Of a stretch of DNA of 64,000 nt, positions 51,301 to 61,606 are shown one piece after another. The notes under the pieces are model-generated. The model had not been told where the DNA came from. It ran no database searches and worked only from the letters and a program-made list of their open reading frames with translations. Source of the stretch: Branchiostoma floridae (Eukaryota > Chordata > Leptocardii > Amphioxiformes > Branchiostomatidae); NCBI RefSeq assembly GCF_000003815.2, contig NC_049984.1, forward strand, positions 10,380,824-10,444,823, written 5' to 3'. How positions within the stretch are numbered: the stretch's first letter is position 1; each line of letters starts with the position of its first letter. A program made the position numbers and the translations under genes.

Positions 51301-54300
51301 AGCTCGTCATTCACAGACTTATAGCAGTCTTGACATCACGTATCACTGTTAATGTATTCAAGTCACGGTCTCCCATCTCCTGTTATTTTGCACGTTCTTT
51401 ATCTAACACCCAAGGTATGCGAGACGTGCTTTTCGGAGGACGATGCCAGTTCAAACTAACGATGAATCGCAAATAGGTCGTGTGGTTAGATATCCAGGTA
51501 CATCAACACACGCTTCTCCATCCGACTAACCTGAAAAAAATGGTTAGAATGGATCCGACATGTTGACTTTGATTTATAAAGCTCACTTTCGACCAGAGGG
51601 GGATCTCTGAGCGATCGTACAGCGAGCAAGATTGGATTAGTGCCTAACCCTTGACTTTATAATTGGAATATAACGTGGAACGATGATTTAAAAGACGACA
51701 AAGAACATAAAACATAAGAAAATTCTTCAGCAATGAAATTCGTTGAGCGCTTTGTCAAATCTTTGAGCGCCCAGTTGTCGCAACGCGGTCGCAGTCTCTG
51801 ATCGGAAGGGGGAGTAAGTAGGTACATATTTTAAGATTCTGACAACCTTGCTCATGATATTCTCCAGATTGTCAGTTTCAGGACAGAATCATAGAATGAA
51901 AATATTTGATACTAGAATGGCCATGAACACTGAAAAAAGGAGGAGATTGTAGGATTGTGCGTAATTTATTAGCTAGACTCTTGAAAATTGTTTGATAGCA
52001 AACTTGCAAAGATGGCAGTCCTACATCCAAGAGGGGCGCTCGTTTGTTTATGGAAAGGTCGCTGACACTGTACGTGCTGAATGAATGTATCTAATTCTCA
52101 TAAATGATGATGAGCCACTACTGGCGGATGGGCGCCCCGTTTACAACAAAGAAAGATTTCACGGAGAAACGTAATCACTCCCCAGGGTTATACGCTGTGT
52201 CTTGACTGATCTAGTCTAGTCGGCGTTTTCATATTGCTTGCGCGCTCACTTTCTGATTTGTGGAATATCCATGCAATTTGCCACTGATGTGAAATAGGCG
52301 ATATTTGAGTTTGTGATGGATTTGTGCTAGCTAGCCTCCGTGGATAGTTAGTCAAATAGTAGAAATTGGAATAGCACGATGGGGGAGTCGGCTGGCCATA
52401 GGAGTCAGTATGCGACCCAAATTTTGCCAGTTGACAATAAGGGATGGGGGCGATTCCTTAAACGCTATGCAGACATTACTGCAAAATAGTTGGTAGTTGC
52501 AAGTAGTTGTTGCAACGGCAGGTGTTATTATATGTCAGTTGAATTGACAATTGTTATAGCGACTTATCGAATCACACCTGACAGAAAACATCCGTGTTGA
52601 AGGTGTAACCTACAATGCAAGGCATCGGTGAAAGGACGTGGTATATGGACGGTGCATTGCTCCATCCAGGCTACAGATTTATCATGTTGCTACCGACCTT
52701 GTACGAGGGGGGTTCAATAAGTTCTTTGCCTCACCAAGAAATAACAAGCACAACTCAGATTTTCAGGCACAACTTCATAGTATGAAGTCTTTTATCAATA
52801 TCCTCCAAATTTCAAATCATTGGAGTCATTACTTTCCAGGCATTCGTTTTTCCTAAATTAGAAGGTAAGTGGCGAGAAAAAAGTTGTGTGAATTGTGATC
52901 AGACATGTGTGGGTCTAGTTTCCCATGCCATAAATTAACAAAAGACGTTGTCAAAATGTTTGATAATGATTCTCTTCCTATTTCAAGCAAAAAGAATTGG
53001 GTTTCTAACTTCCAGCAGCGCAAATTGACCCACACACTCAGGTCAGGTCAATTGTCCACGTTTTTTTCCTTCTCCCTCACCTAACGTTACTGGGTGTCGC
53101 CTGCAAAGTAATGATCACACTAATTTGAATTTTGGTACATATTTATGTAAGACTTTATACTTGACATCTATGCTTCGAAATCTGAGCTGTGCTTATTTTT
53201 TCTCGGTAAAGTCGGGGACTTATTGATAACCCCACGTACATGTATAAAGTCTTATATAAATGTGTACCAAAATTCAAATTATTGTGATCATCATGTTGCA
53301 GGCGACACCCAGTAACGTTAGGTAATGGATAACGAAAAAAAAAAGGTGGACAATTGATCTGCAACCTGAGGTGTGAGGTCAAATTGTCTGATCACACTTC
53401 ACCCTTCTTTTTCTCCCCACTTACCTTCTAATTTAGAAAAAACGAATGCCTGGAAAGTAATGACTCCAATGATTTGTAATTTGGAGGATATTGATAAAAG
53501 ACTTCATACTATGAAGTTGTGCCTGAAAATCTGAGTTGTGCTTGTTATTTCTTGGTGAGGCAAAGAACTTATTGAACCCCCCTCGTACTGTTTGCCGTCG
53601 GTTTTACCTAGGGACGACCATGTGACACTACGTGTACAAGAGGTAGTATTGAACCGTTGGAGAACAGGGGACAACTCAACTTAAACTTACCGTTAACGTT
53701 CTGTTGACTTTTCCCAAAGAAACGGACCTTTCCTGCAGGCAGTGAAATGTTTAAGTGGTTTTGAGGAGCACAGCGGAAAGGGAACAGCGCCTCTAGAGGT
53801 AATCATGGGGCTTGAGATGGATCATTAGAGGATTACACGGATTGGTTTTCCCTCAAAGGAAATAGGTGCAGTGCAGAGCAGTAGTAGATCGGGAGAGAAC
53901 TGGAAAATGCATTTGCCAGCAAATGCATGATATTTCTCTGCCAAGTTTTGTTATCAGATTCTAACAAATCATTCTATTTAAGTTGATTTATCGTTTAGAT
54001 TGCTTACAACGTAGTAGGCACCACTGTTAAAACATGGAAGGACTTTTTTAATGACTTGTATGTCAAGACATACCAGGGTACGTAGTTTCCATCTGAAAGT
54101 TATTGTCGGTGAGTGACCCCTCAATGGAATTGACTGTGTCTATTTTATATATGACCCCCCTCATAGTAGTTGTTTCAATGCATTTCTTGTCCCCTACATG
54201 ATGTAGTCTTGACATTTGGGTGGAAGATAGCTTGTGGCAAGTTTGAGCCCCCTAACATTGGATTTTGGAAGTGCAGGGGCATTTTTGTCAATGCATTCCA

Positions 54301-54605
54301 ATGAGGATAACTGAAGAAAGGAACGACAGATTGCCATCTATTTTATACATGGTTTCCCCTCGTACCTGTGTATAGTGTCCGCACTCCCGCCCCTCGTTAC
54401 AATGCAGCGTGTCGAAGTGGTAGTCCACCACCTCCCCGTACCAGTCCTGGATGGGCTGCGGGCTGCGCGACATCCTGGGGGAGCCCTTCCACAGGTTCTG
54501 TCCGATCTGCCCGTACGGCGGAGACTCCACGTCCACCTGCCCGTGCTCAAACTCGCACTTGTCCGCCCAGGCCTGCGACATGGCCGCCAGCTCGTCATGC
54601 CACTT
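24351..54605 (-). CDS. CAP-superfamily protein with EGF-like, ShKT and EGF-like modules (N-terminus missing)
   Basis: Eight minus-strand exons: 54605-54366, 43457-43372, 29819-29728, 27733-27710 (24 nt), 26172-26080, 25657-25544, 25044-24919 and 24475-24351. They join in phases 0, 2, 1, 1, 1, 1, 1 to give 299 residues. Exons 1-3 form a CAP (SCP/PR-1) domain: KWHDELA start, an FEH histidine, a GQNLW strand, CGHYTQ|VVWAETNRVGCGV across a splice, and CNYGP|IGNHQG across another. The cavity residues His, Glu and His are present; the remaining Glu is Gln in GQNL, as in many members. A Cys-rich hinge, an EGF-like module, a six-Cys ShKT module, a second EGF-like module and a hydrophobic C-terminal end without a basic tail follow. 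That end suggests GPI anchoring, as in PI16; this is inferred. The exon with the signal peptide and N-terminal CAP helix was not found. Confidence 0.85.
25200..25490 (+). repeat. Dispersed repeat copy
   Basis: Similar to 46930-47130 and 21985-22125. Shared blocks include 'tttttatagtcagcataa', 'tcttttgacctggatgtg', 'ggcagatagcttg' and 'aatacgtggtgt'. It lies in a CAP-gene intron. Part of the 3' portion also resembles 54205-54260. Confidence 0.7.
26173..27709. other. Intron of the CAP gene, no exon seen
   Basis: Contains a 16-bp-arm hairpin at about 26209-26247 ('tacaaggt-cccatag' pairing with 'ctatgggcaccttgta') and a (GAA)n run at 26453-26477. The remainder shows nothing I can name. Confidence 0.45.
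27710..27733 (-). other. 24-nt microexon of the CAP gene
   Basis: It is flanked by a ctttgtttcag acceptor and a gtaagtac donor. It encodes eight residues around DCQDGDC in phase 1 on both sides and links the CAP hinge to the first EGF-like module. It is frame-neutral if skipped but carries two cysteines. Confidence 0.75.
27734..29727. other. Intron of the CAP gene
   Basis: No coding exon is convincing. An inverted-repeat element occupies about 29455-29675, listed separately. A 144-codon open frame at 28057-28491 (minus) shows no motif or splice logic. Confidence 0.4.
29455..29675. mobile_element. Inverted-repeat MITE
   Basis: The left end 'cacatttacaaaccgggg' and the right end 'ccccggtttggaaatgtg' form the terminal inverted repeat. 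A single related end lies at 49560-49600. The element sits beside the third CAP-domain exon (29728-29819). Confidence 0.65.
29986..30234. mobile_element. MITE family A, copy 1
   Basis: Terminal inverted repeats read 'ccccctttccactaggac' on the left and the complement on the right. Internal landmarks are a block around 'aacgaattgtgtaaaaagg', 'cacactttctgtgtttt' and 'gcgatcgc'. Copies lie at 30630-30826, 51590-51812 and 54683-54927. Confidence 0.8.
30630..30826. mobile_element. MITE family A, copy 2 (degraded)
   Basis: Shares 'cccttgact-ca', 'gattggaatat', 'aacaca-aaagcgtaaaa', 'attcattgagcgct' and 'ctagtggaa-ggg' with 51590-51812, and its end with 29986-30234. The left terminus is degraded. 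Confidence 0.6.
30827..36904. other. Large CAP-gene intron, unassigned
   Basis: About 6 kb of AT-rich DNA. I found no exon with paired splice signals and no repeat boundary I can defend. The scattered open frames are short and composition-driven. Confidence 0.4.
36905..37162 (+). mobile_element. tRNA-derived SINE, copy 1
   Basis: The head has an RNA polymerase III A box (tagctgaactgg near 36912) and a B box (ggttcaatcc at 36975-36984). The body shares 'cagcctcacagtt-agctcc', 'caatcctggg', 'cgtctttc-g' and the tail 'gtgccactaggca-tacaag' with the minus-strand copy at 61607-61856. It is a SINE, not a tRNA gene: no complete cloverleaf is evident. Confidence 0.75.
37163..40444. other. Large CAP-gene intron, unassigned
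   Basis: No gene, exon or clear repeat boundary is seen. One short run of T marks 37748-37759. The rest looks like unique AT-rich DNA. Confidence 0.4.
40463..40506. mobile_element. Solo end of MITE family B
   Basis: About 44 bp ('caccggtg-tccaagtgca' then 'gtgagatac-gcctta') matches the right terminus of the complete element at 48162-48410. No partner end is nearby. Confidence 0.6.
41035..42150. repeat. Tandem array with a 162-163 bp unit
   Basis: The unit start 'ggctcctgt' recurs at 41281, 41443, 41606, 41768 and 41931, a spacing of 162-163 bp. The inner copies are nearly identical and the outer ones diverged. A short hairpin around 'tttcagccatacc' precedes the array, next to a (TTTC)n tract at 41088-41112. 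A related inverted 'ggctgaaatat' follows near 42127, so the array may be the interior of a mobile element. Confidence 0.9.
42850..43165. repeat. Copy of the NAT-intron repeat plus (CA)n
   Basis: The palindromic 'atgcaaatta-ctaatttgcat' block is followed by 'agctatctt-cagtcaaaaatca' and 'gctgcagta-c-aagccactaggg', the same order as 12740-13060. A short CA tract occupies 43141-43163. Confidence 0.65.
43458..44379. other. CAP-gene intron, unassigned
   Basis: Nothing recognisable is present. The open frames at 43652-43906 and 44002-44325 (plus) show no domain signature and no credible splice context. Confidence 0.35.
44380..45485. mobile_element. Inverted-repeat element split by about 650 bp
   Basis: The ends read 'gccccggtcacaagaatcgt' inwards and the complement at 45485. 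TTAA lies outside both ends (44376-44379 and 45486-45489). A second inverted pair ('gttcaaaattt-tccag-gtc' near 44508 and its complement near 45215) brackets the centre. 44545-45205 looks like an insertion or long loop within a symmetrical element. Confidence 0.65.
46055..46225 (+). repeat. Degenerate short tandem repeat, about 26 bp unit
   Basis: The phrase 'acttaaaggatgataggaca' recurs five or six times with variation and length change, and the G/A-rich core keeps its orientation. Confidence 0.5.
46899..47217. mobile_element. MITE with 'gggtaccatccgg' termini
   Basis: The left end at 46906 reads 'gggtaccatccggg'; the right end is the complement, finishing near 47217. A second inverted block ('gtagttcgctccgg'-like) lies inside the right end. 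The interior is the same dispersed sequence seen at 25200-25490 and 21985-22125. Confidence 0.7.
48162..48410. mobile_element. MITE family B, complete copy
   Basis: Terminal inverted repeats of about 40 bp read 'gtatctcactgcacttgggg' inwards, then 'gcggcactgcgg', with the complement at the right end. TAA-like flanks are present. The interior is AT-rich and non-coding. Partial copies lie at 40463-40506 and 49385-49550. Confidence 0.8.
49385..49600. mobile_element. MITE family B partial copy joined to another MITE end
   Basis: It starts with 'cacttggggca'-like sequence and 'gtgcggcactgcggagttcg', matching 48181 onwards. It ends instead with 'ctgtttggaaatgtgacgct', matching the right terminus of the element at 29455-29675. 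Confidence 0.55.
49643..49921 (-). other. Unassigned open frame of 92 codons
   Basis: Its GC content and codon mix look more coding-like than the surrounding intron, and it contains a run such as LRFDIGTTIPLVCSSESIRQ. It does not join the CAP gene, whose flanking exons already splice in phase. It could be a retrocopy fragment, a transposon remnant or chance. No function is proposed. Confidence 0.25.
50000..51589. other. CAP-gene intron, unassigned
   Basis: AT-rich and without a defensible exon or repeat boundary. Confidence 0.35.
51590..51812. mobile_element. MITE family A, copy 3
   Basis: Shares 'cccttgactt-ataattgga', 'gaaattcgttgagcgct' and 'gcggtcgcag' with copies at 30630-30826 and 29986-30234. 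The ends are diverged ('gaccagaggggg' and 'ggaagggggag'). Confidence 0.6.
52704..53585. mobile_element. 882 bp foldback element with TA flanks
   Basis: It begins 'cgaggggggttcaataagtt' and ends with the complement, with TA on both outer sides (52702-52703 and 53586-53587). The outer arms (about 200 bp) and the inner arms (53030-53160 against 53215-53350) both pair. Almost the whole element is therefore one long imperfect palindrome centred near 53190. The termini resemble mariner-type ends. No transposase is visible. It lies in a CAP-gene intron. Confidence 0.85.
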
Positions 54606-54682
54606 CTGAAAACGAACACAGAAAAGAAAAGATATGAATGTTTCATACACTTTAATACAAAACAGGAGTTGCTTTTGATAAG

Positions 54683-54927
54683 GCCCCCTTTCCACCGGAC
54701 GGCGATCGCGATGGGTTCTTGCTACGACCTAAATAGGATATGTGTATCCTTCGCTTTTACACTGGGTACATCATACAAAATGTAAAAGTGTGACCGAGAA
54801 AACAACAAAACACTCGAAGTGTAAAAAGCTTCGTTTCTTTTCTATACAATTCGTTGAGAGATATGTCGAATTCTAGGTCACAGAGAGGGCACGGCGAGAG
54901 CGCCATTCTGTTGGAAAGGGGGTACAA
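54683..54927. mobile_element. MITE family A, copy 4
   Basis: The ends read 'ccccctttccaccggacggc' and 'ctgttggaaaggggg'. The interior shares the 'ttacactgggta', 'tacaattcgttgag' and 'cgatcgcgatgg' blocks with 29986-30234. It lies just 5' of the first CAP exon in the window. Confidence 0.75.
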
Positions 54928-55786
54928 GCAAATTGCAATTGAGACAGCTAGTCCCAACCCCCAACGCTGCCTACTCTACATAGGATAGCAAAGATTTACT
55001 GGGCCATCAAAAGAAATCAATGCTTTGCTCTGGTTGCTTTGCTGGGTTTATAACTTTCGAAGATACAAGAATCATATATAATAGCATGTGCCTCAGGCCT
55101 AGCTAATAACATGAAGAGATATGAATCAGTATTCGCCAGTCACAGTTCCGCTTTATAAAGACTTAAAACTATTGAAAGAAAGAAATAGCGTCGGCGTTTT
55201 CAGTTCCCTCACGTCTTGAGCTTAAAACAGGAGCCGTGATAATTTCCACACCTGAAGGACGAGGATTGGACCGCCTTTCGATTCCATCCTTTCAGCCCTT
55301 GTTTAAAAGCTATCATTTTCCCAGCGGGCACGCCACGTTTGTTTTTCGCGAATGCTCCCCATCTGGGCTACATGGAAATCACGACGTGCTAAACGTACAG
55401 TATAAACAGGATAAGGTTGTCATATATATTGTGTAGATATTCTGTGAATGCCTCCACGACATTCTGCAAAGAAAACCAAATCACTAGACGTGTTTTGACA
55501 GTTTATCGCTTCACTGGTAGAAATTTTTGCCTTTAGCCGTGTGAACAACATCTGATGTATTTCCATCGTCAGGGACATCTAATAAGTGAGAACAAATATG
55601 CCCTGCACACAATCTTGTGCCGTTCGATAATCACACCAAAATAGCTCGGATCTGAGTTAGCGGCTGTTATAACAAATGCCCGATTCCTGCCGTTGAAAAT
55701 GGCCTTCAGTAATGTTGCTCTGACGACTATTGAAAAATCGATGTCTGGAACGCCTGTAAAATCGCATGAGCATCAATAATGCTTCT
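54928..55786. other. Upstream intron or flank of the CAP gene
   Basis: The missing N-terminal CAP exon should lie at or beyond this side. I found no exon with a signal peptide here. Confidence 0.35.
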
Positions 55787-56640
55787 TTCTTTCTTTCTTT
55801 CTTTCTTTATTGACGATGAGACATGTCATTACAAGGGTCTGCCTAGGCAGCTTTGGGCTGGTAGCGGCAGAACCTACAAAAATACGGACGAACATACAAA
55901 GAAGTCATACAATATAATACAATAAAATAATCAATGATTAAAAGGTGTCATGCAACTATACAGATTGATCTATACCATTTGTCAGCTAACTTAAAAGATT
56001 GGAGTAGGTGGAAGGTCAGTATACTATCATACGGGTTTAATATTAAAATCCTGACAGGAGGTGGCTTCTGCAACGGGCTTTGAACTGTGGGAAAGTGGTG
56101 GAGTCGGTGATGTGGTTTGGTAGGTTGTTCCACAGTCTGGAGGTATATGGAATAAAGCTGTTGCTGTATGTTGTAGTTCTGCAGCGAGGGATATGGAGGT
56201 GTGAAGAGTTTCGCAGACGAAGCTGGGTTTGGGTTTGTCTTGTTTGAGGGATGAGTGGTTGCAGGTGGGGTGGTACAGTGCCGGTAACCAGTTTGTACAT
56301 GATGACTAGACGGTGATAGTCTCGCCTAGTTGAGAGCCTGTCCCATCCAAGCTCTTGAAGCACGTCCGAGTAGGGTGTTCTTGGTGCTGCACCTGTAACT
56401 AGGCGGCCTGCATGGTACTGTACGCGCTCTAGTACTTTGGAGGCGGCTACACTCATGTTGGTGAAGAGGATGGAGGCATACTCCAGCCTAGGTCGCACAA
56501 GGGTAAGGTAAGCCAGTTCCAGTGCTTCCTTGGACAACGCTTCTTTTGTGTTTTGATGCACATTTGCCTGTTACGTTGGAGATGTGCAGGGAACACTGGT
56601 ATTGTGTAAGATAACAGAGATGGATAGCTTCTTGCAATAC
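55787..56640 (-). mobile_element. LINE 3' fragment (CR1/L2/Jockey-like) with (AAAG)n tail
   Basis: The minus-strand frame 56561-56043 is 172 codons and ends at a stop. It matches the C-terminal end of non-LTR retrotransposon reverse-transcriptase proteins, with landmarks such as LVRPRLEYAS, a conserved LERVQ-A-R run, LGWDRL-RR and SRLWNNLP. The element ends in a short UTR and a CTTT microsatellite (plus strand 55787-55811), typical of tailed LINEs. The 5' part is truncated and appears frameshifted near 56550, so it is inactive. Confidence 0.8.
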
Positions 56641-59600
56641 GCACAATCCCAATGAAGAGAAAACATTTCTTCCGTTGCTCAATCCTGATATCTGCTTAGA
56701 GATTAGATAAAGAGTGCTCACTGGAGAACATGCCATTGAACATCTTCCGTGAGTCAGTACCTGATAACAGAGAAAACATATCGTCATCGCTTTTGCAACA
56801 GCGTTATATTGAGTGCAGTAACACAGCCTCTGGCAATGACAATTAAATAGTGCTCACTATATCTTTGCTGTGTATCCTTCAAGTCCGGTTATCAAACCAG
56901 AACTTAGATTGTCAGACTCTAGATCTGACTATGTTTTTGTCTCCAAATCCTAAATCGGGAATATAATGCAGTTTTGCATGAGATGTTATGATGAAATAGA
57001 TGACGTGCCTCAACAACAAAAAAATCGAGTGTACATGATAATGCTGATGTTTGAAACACACAGGGTCCGTAAACGCTTTGCTGTAAACCGCCGTTGGAGC
57101 CGCAGTCACATGTGATTGGTTTCACTTGCTATTGTTGCTGCAACTCTTGCCGTTCACCGTGGCATAAAGGCTTACGTGTATCAGTGCCCATTTATGATCC
57201 TTTCACCACGCTATCAACACTTCACTTTAAGGTTGGTGTTTCGTTTTATGATCCAATTACCACCAGTACTCTGACTGTTAAGTTCAGTGGTTCTTTGTAC
57301 GATTCTGAATGATTTAATCTCGACCCCAATACTGCGGAGTCATTGAATCGAACGGGCGCCAACTGATGCGAATCGTCTGCTCTTTTCAGTTTTACGACTT
57401 TGGGCGTTTATACGAGCAATGGCAGCACTGGAACCATGGCCATTCTATATAATGTCCTTGCTGAAATAAAACAAGATGCATTGTACGTCCATAGCGGTTA
57501 CGTATGTAACTTATGTCCTCTGTATCTTTTTTCCAATAAGGTACTGGCGTGTATATGAAATAAACTTAAAACTTGCTTTGCTTGGTACAAAAAGGTTTTC
57601 TTTAATTAGTTTATTAATTAGGATACGTTTAGTTAAAACTTTAAATTCTTGTCTCCATTGACCTTAACTATATCGTCATTATTTATAACACACCATTTGA
57701 AAGGTCCCGTCGTTACACTGATCACTGAGCAGGGTAGCTAGATGTCGCGCCCTGGACATTAATTTCGATCATAAAGAAACCTACTGTTGTAAATTTAGTT
57801 ATATGCAGTATTACCAATATATGAAAGTAAGAAGTGATGAGGGGACTTAGAGGGAGAGGCAACGATATGAAGTTTCTCGCTTATTACTAGTAACTAGCCC
57901 GGTGTAGAAAAAGAACTCAAGCCACACGGTCGTTTTGTTTTACCATTCTCAAGAAGTGTCTTGTACGGCATATACAGACTCTTAGTGGCTTGCGTCCTTC
58001 TGTTGAGGCGTAAAAGAAAACAAACACAAATACATCCATGTCCTGCATTGGGCATATCATGAAATTTCCAATCTGCTTGTGCTGTAAGATTTGCATGCAC
58101 AGCATTTCCCATCCGCCCTTTATTAAGTTGCAAACAGACCTTTAAGTCTGTTTGATGATATTGAATGGTGGGCGTGAGTTTGAGCGCCTCTGACACTACC
58201 CTGGCGCAGACCCATCGACTGCCGATGATGCATGCTCCATTATGTAACGGATTTGCCGAGCTGTGTGACTAATTCTCGATCGCTGGGCTCTAATAGAATT
58301 CTAGAAAGTGGCCATTAGACTGGCTGCATGGTACGTATTAGCTGAACATCCGGACCATAACGCCTGACTGCACGGACAGGAGAATCTAACAGGATCTAAT
58401 AGGACGCGTTCTGAATACATCGGTCCGGGACATGCGCTTTCACATCAGGTGATGCATGATAACCAGGAGGACAGGGCCATTCTTACATCAATTCAGTTAA
58501 GGTTGATTCAGTTCCAAATTGTTTTTGTGTCGTTCCAAAAAAATATAGGCATTTTATCATTTCCGCTCATTTACTTTGACAGCCTCTTACCTAACAGCAG
58601 TAGATTTTCTTGGCCCGGACCCAGAATCAGTCATATGAAGAAAACGCCGCGTCGGCTTTGACATTGATACATAGAGTAGTGCTGCAGAGATATCTGTAGA
58701 TCAAAAGAAGATATTTCTACTCCCATGAACACAGTTTGACCCGTGAGACATGGGTTATACTTATTTATGTACAGACCATGAAGGGTGTGAATTGAGAGAC
58801 TGACCGATGTAGACACTAGTGACGTACCCTGCAGTACAGGAGTGGAGAGGAATCTTAAGACGTAATCTGAGAAGGCATGTCGTTAACTGTAGGGTGGAAT
58901 AGAGCGTTTATCCATCAAAAACCTACCGGTACTTGCAAAGCCAATTGCAAGGTGACGCCTGTGCGAAAAATCCTTAGCGATTTAAACTTGAATAGGAAGA
59001 GGCATGCAAGCCTTTGGTTGTACAGTGTGTGTTTGGTTAACTGTTCAAACAGCAAGACCGCCGGATCTAAACATCTGTCATGACAAGGATTAGTTCTTTA
59101 ATCGTTATATATTAGCAATACATGTAGTTCACTCCAATGTACAAGTTGTCAAACATTTTACCAGCGCAGTGTACTCTCAAACATTTTTTTTTGCTCGCCA
59201 AGAAAGTTTTCATAATAGCGTCCTTGTGTCTGAGCGCCTGCAAAACCGCCGCACCTAAAAGCCTCTAACAGGGACCCACTCAGTCTGCAAGACGAAAATT
59301 ACCTTCATCGCGTCTCATGTAGTGAAAATCTATTGTCTCCTGGTGGTCTTGTTCAATCTCTCCCTGAAGCTTTTAAACAAGATTTGATCTAGCTCCCGAT
59401 GAAGCCATTAGTGCGGACTCATCGATCTTACCACGTTTAGATGCACGCCGATGTTCTTCAGCTACGCGCTTTGAAGCTACGCACTTCAAGACAAGTAGAC
59501 GGAAACGCTATTGTGATACCGACGGTGTGCAAAGTACCCCAAGTGAGCCGTTCCGTTGTTTAATGCGCACTGATAGCGTGAGAAAGTAGAGAGGCTGAAG

Positions 59601-60502
59601 AGGTTTACAACAGCGGGCGATCCGGGCTGTTGGAAGTCGTCTGATCGTAAACATCCCTACAGAAGAGCTTGTTCATTACCCCTTTGTCATAACAGACTTC
59701 AGTCAGATATATGATCCACAAAGACACCGCCCGGCTCATCCAATGCAAAGAGCTGGCTCTCCAGGTGAAGAGAGAAGTACCCGATGGCCCTTCCACTGTG
59801 AGTGTCTAAACATCTGTCATGATGATGAGGGCAGCAGTGTACACGCGGTCGTTTTTGTTTTATCTTCGCCAGGAAAGTTATGTTTTCAATGCAGTGTGCT
59901 AGTCTGTCTATGAGCAAGATAAGCCAAGAAGACCTGAATGAATTGTCTTCAGGTTTGATTTGTGGGATGGTCTTGATAAGAGCTATGATTATATTTTTGA
60001 CCCTCTAGCGTCTTGTTATGGTACTACAGTGAAACTACCGGTCCTTGTGTCTGAAGATCAAGTTGAAGATGCAGATGACTCCTCTCTAGTCAGTAGTTTT
60101 GTTCCCTTCCGAACAAACATTTCATAGGCGAATATTTGGAGTTGATTCCCAGTCTTTTGGAGAGATTATTTGTTTTCCTTCTAGTGATAAATGATGTCGC
60201 AACGTACGGACTCCATTAACGACTTTGACATATTCACAAGATTGCCTCTGTCTGAGCGATTTTCTGAAACATCCCTTAAGAGAACGAATATCAAGAGTTT
60301 GCCAAAATGAAGCTCTGCTATCTACCTTTTACAAATACAATACCTCCCCCCTGATATGTGTAATGCAAAGAGTTGCCATTAGCCAACATCGGAGATGGCG
60401 TTTTAACACCTTCTATGTGCTGACTGAAACTTCAAAGCCTCTGTCTGTAGAGGACTGCTGGTTAAGTGTGACTTAGATGGAGATGGATATCAGGATTACT
60501 TT
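56641..60502. other. Region without a recognisable gene
   Basis: About 3.9 kb with no exon I can support. Minus-strand open frames near 59605-59917 overlap in two registers and lack splice logic. The 57094-57312 plus frame contains a near-repeated 'tttatgatcc' phrase but no domain. Confidence 0.4.
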
Positions 60503-60595
60503 CCGCTAGTAAGAGAGTAAGAGAACCATCACCTCAGAACCTGGCCCACCGCTAGTATGAGAGTAAGAGAGCCATCACCTCCAAACCTGGCCCAA
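60503..60595 (+). repeat. Two-copy tandem repeat, 46 bp unit
   Basis: 'ccgctagtaagagagtaaga' starts at 60503 and recurs almost exactly at 60549, with 'ccatcacctc' and 'aacctggccca' in both copies. Confidence 0.85.
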
Positions 60596-61439
60596 ACCCA
60601 AGGCTGGCACCCGAATGGCGAGAGTCAATGGACGATGGGCCATCAGCAGTTGGCAGCCCCATAAACACCAATAGTTTCGCCATTAGGTCAATAGTTGGGC
60701 TTCAAAATAGGATGATTCGGTCGATAGAGTGTATCCGGGTCAAGGGAAATAGATGGCGATATATATTGTAAAAACATGTGGACTTAAACTGCAGATATTT
60801 ATGTCTCCCTTCGCGGAAGGGATACATATTGCTTTTGATCTATTTCTTCCTCCTCTTTCCCTGTGTCAAACAAGAAAGCTTATTTATCCGGATCAGACAG
60901 CTGTCATCATGGTTACTAGAGGTGCAGCAAGCACCCTGTGGTAGTCTATTACATAATGTAGCAAGTGGCAGGACAGAGATGGAGGCGCTGGTCACCATAC
61001 ATGTTTGGAGTAAGAATAAACAGAGCAATAATTTGTCAGGATAGTCCATGTAAAGATAAACATCATGTATTTGCTTGCAGATGTTTCCTTTCTACTATTT
61101 CTTGCTCCTGACTTTTGTCTCTGAATGCTCTTTTTCCTCAGTAGTGACATACGTTGGTTGACAAGAACTTCCATCATAAGTCGGTGTGCGTTTGCATACG
61201 CATGGGAAACCGTGTTTCCATTAATCAAATATATTCATTATAGTACTTGTCCCCTGCTGTTTTTAAAGAACAGCATGCGCCAACGCTAAAAGCGGCAGTT
61301 GAATATTACACTTGACGCCCTGCCGCGGCAATCATCCACAGTTACTATTCCACAGTTGATCACAGTTCTTCCCTCCTCGTCACGGGATCGGCCTTTACAG
61401 GGTGTACTTAAGCCACAGACGACCGTGTTGTCAATGATA

Positions 61440-61540
61440 GCCTTTCACTGGAAACTAAATGGGAATGTGCGGTTACAGGATCGAACTCTGCGGCCAGGCG
61501 CCGTGTTACGCCACCTGCCCGTAAAATGTAATCATTACTT
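61440..61540 (-). mobile_element. Possible second tRNA-derived SINE fragment
   Basis: On the minus strand a 'gtggcgtaac' A-box-like block is followed about 30 bases later by 'gagttcgatcc', a B-box match. No second copy in the window confirms it. Confidence 0.35.
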
Positions 61541-61606
61541 TTCAATACAGATGATAAGAGGTGATTTCAGGTGAACGTGGTTAAGAGTTGGACGTCCGTA
61601 CGTACG

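Noticed and set aside
57094-57312. Open frame with 'tttatgatcc' duplicate phrases
   Set aside because: The phrases are too short and the frame has no domain or splice support.
59605-59917. Minus-strand coding-like segment
   Set aside because: Two overlapping frames look equally plausible, with no splice sites or known motif, so I could not support a gene.
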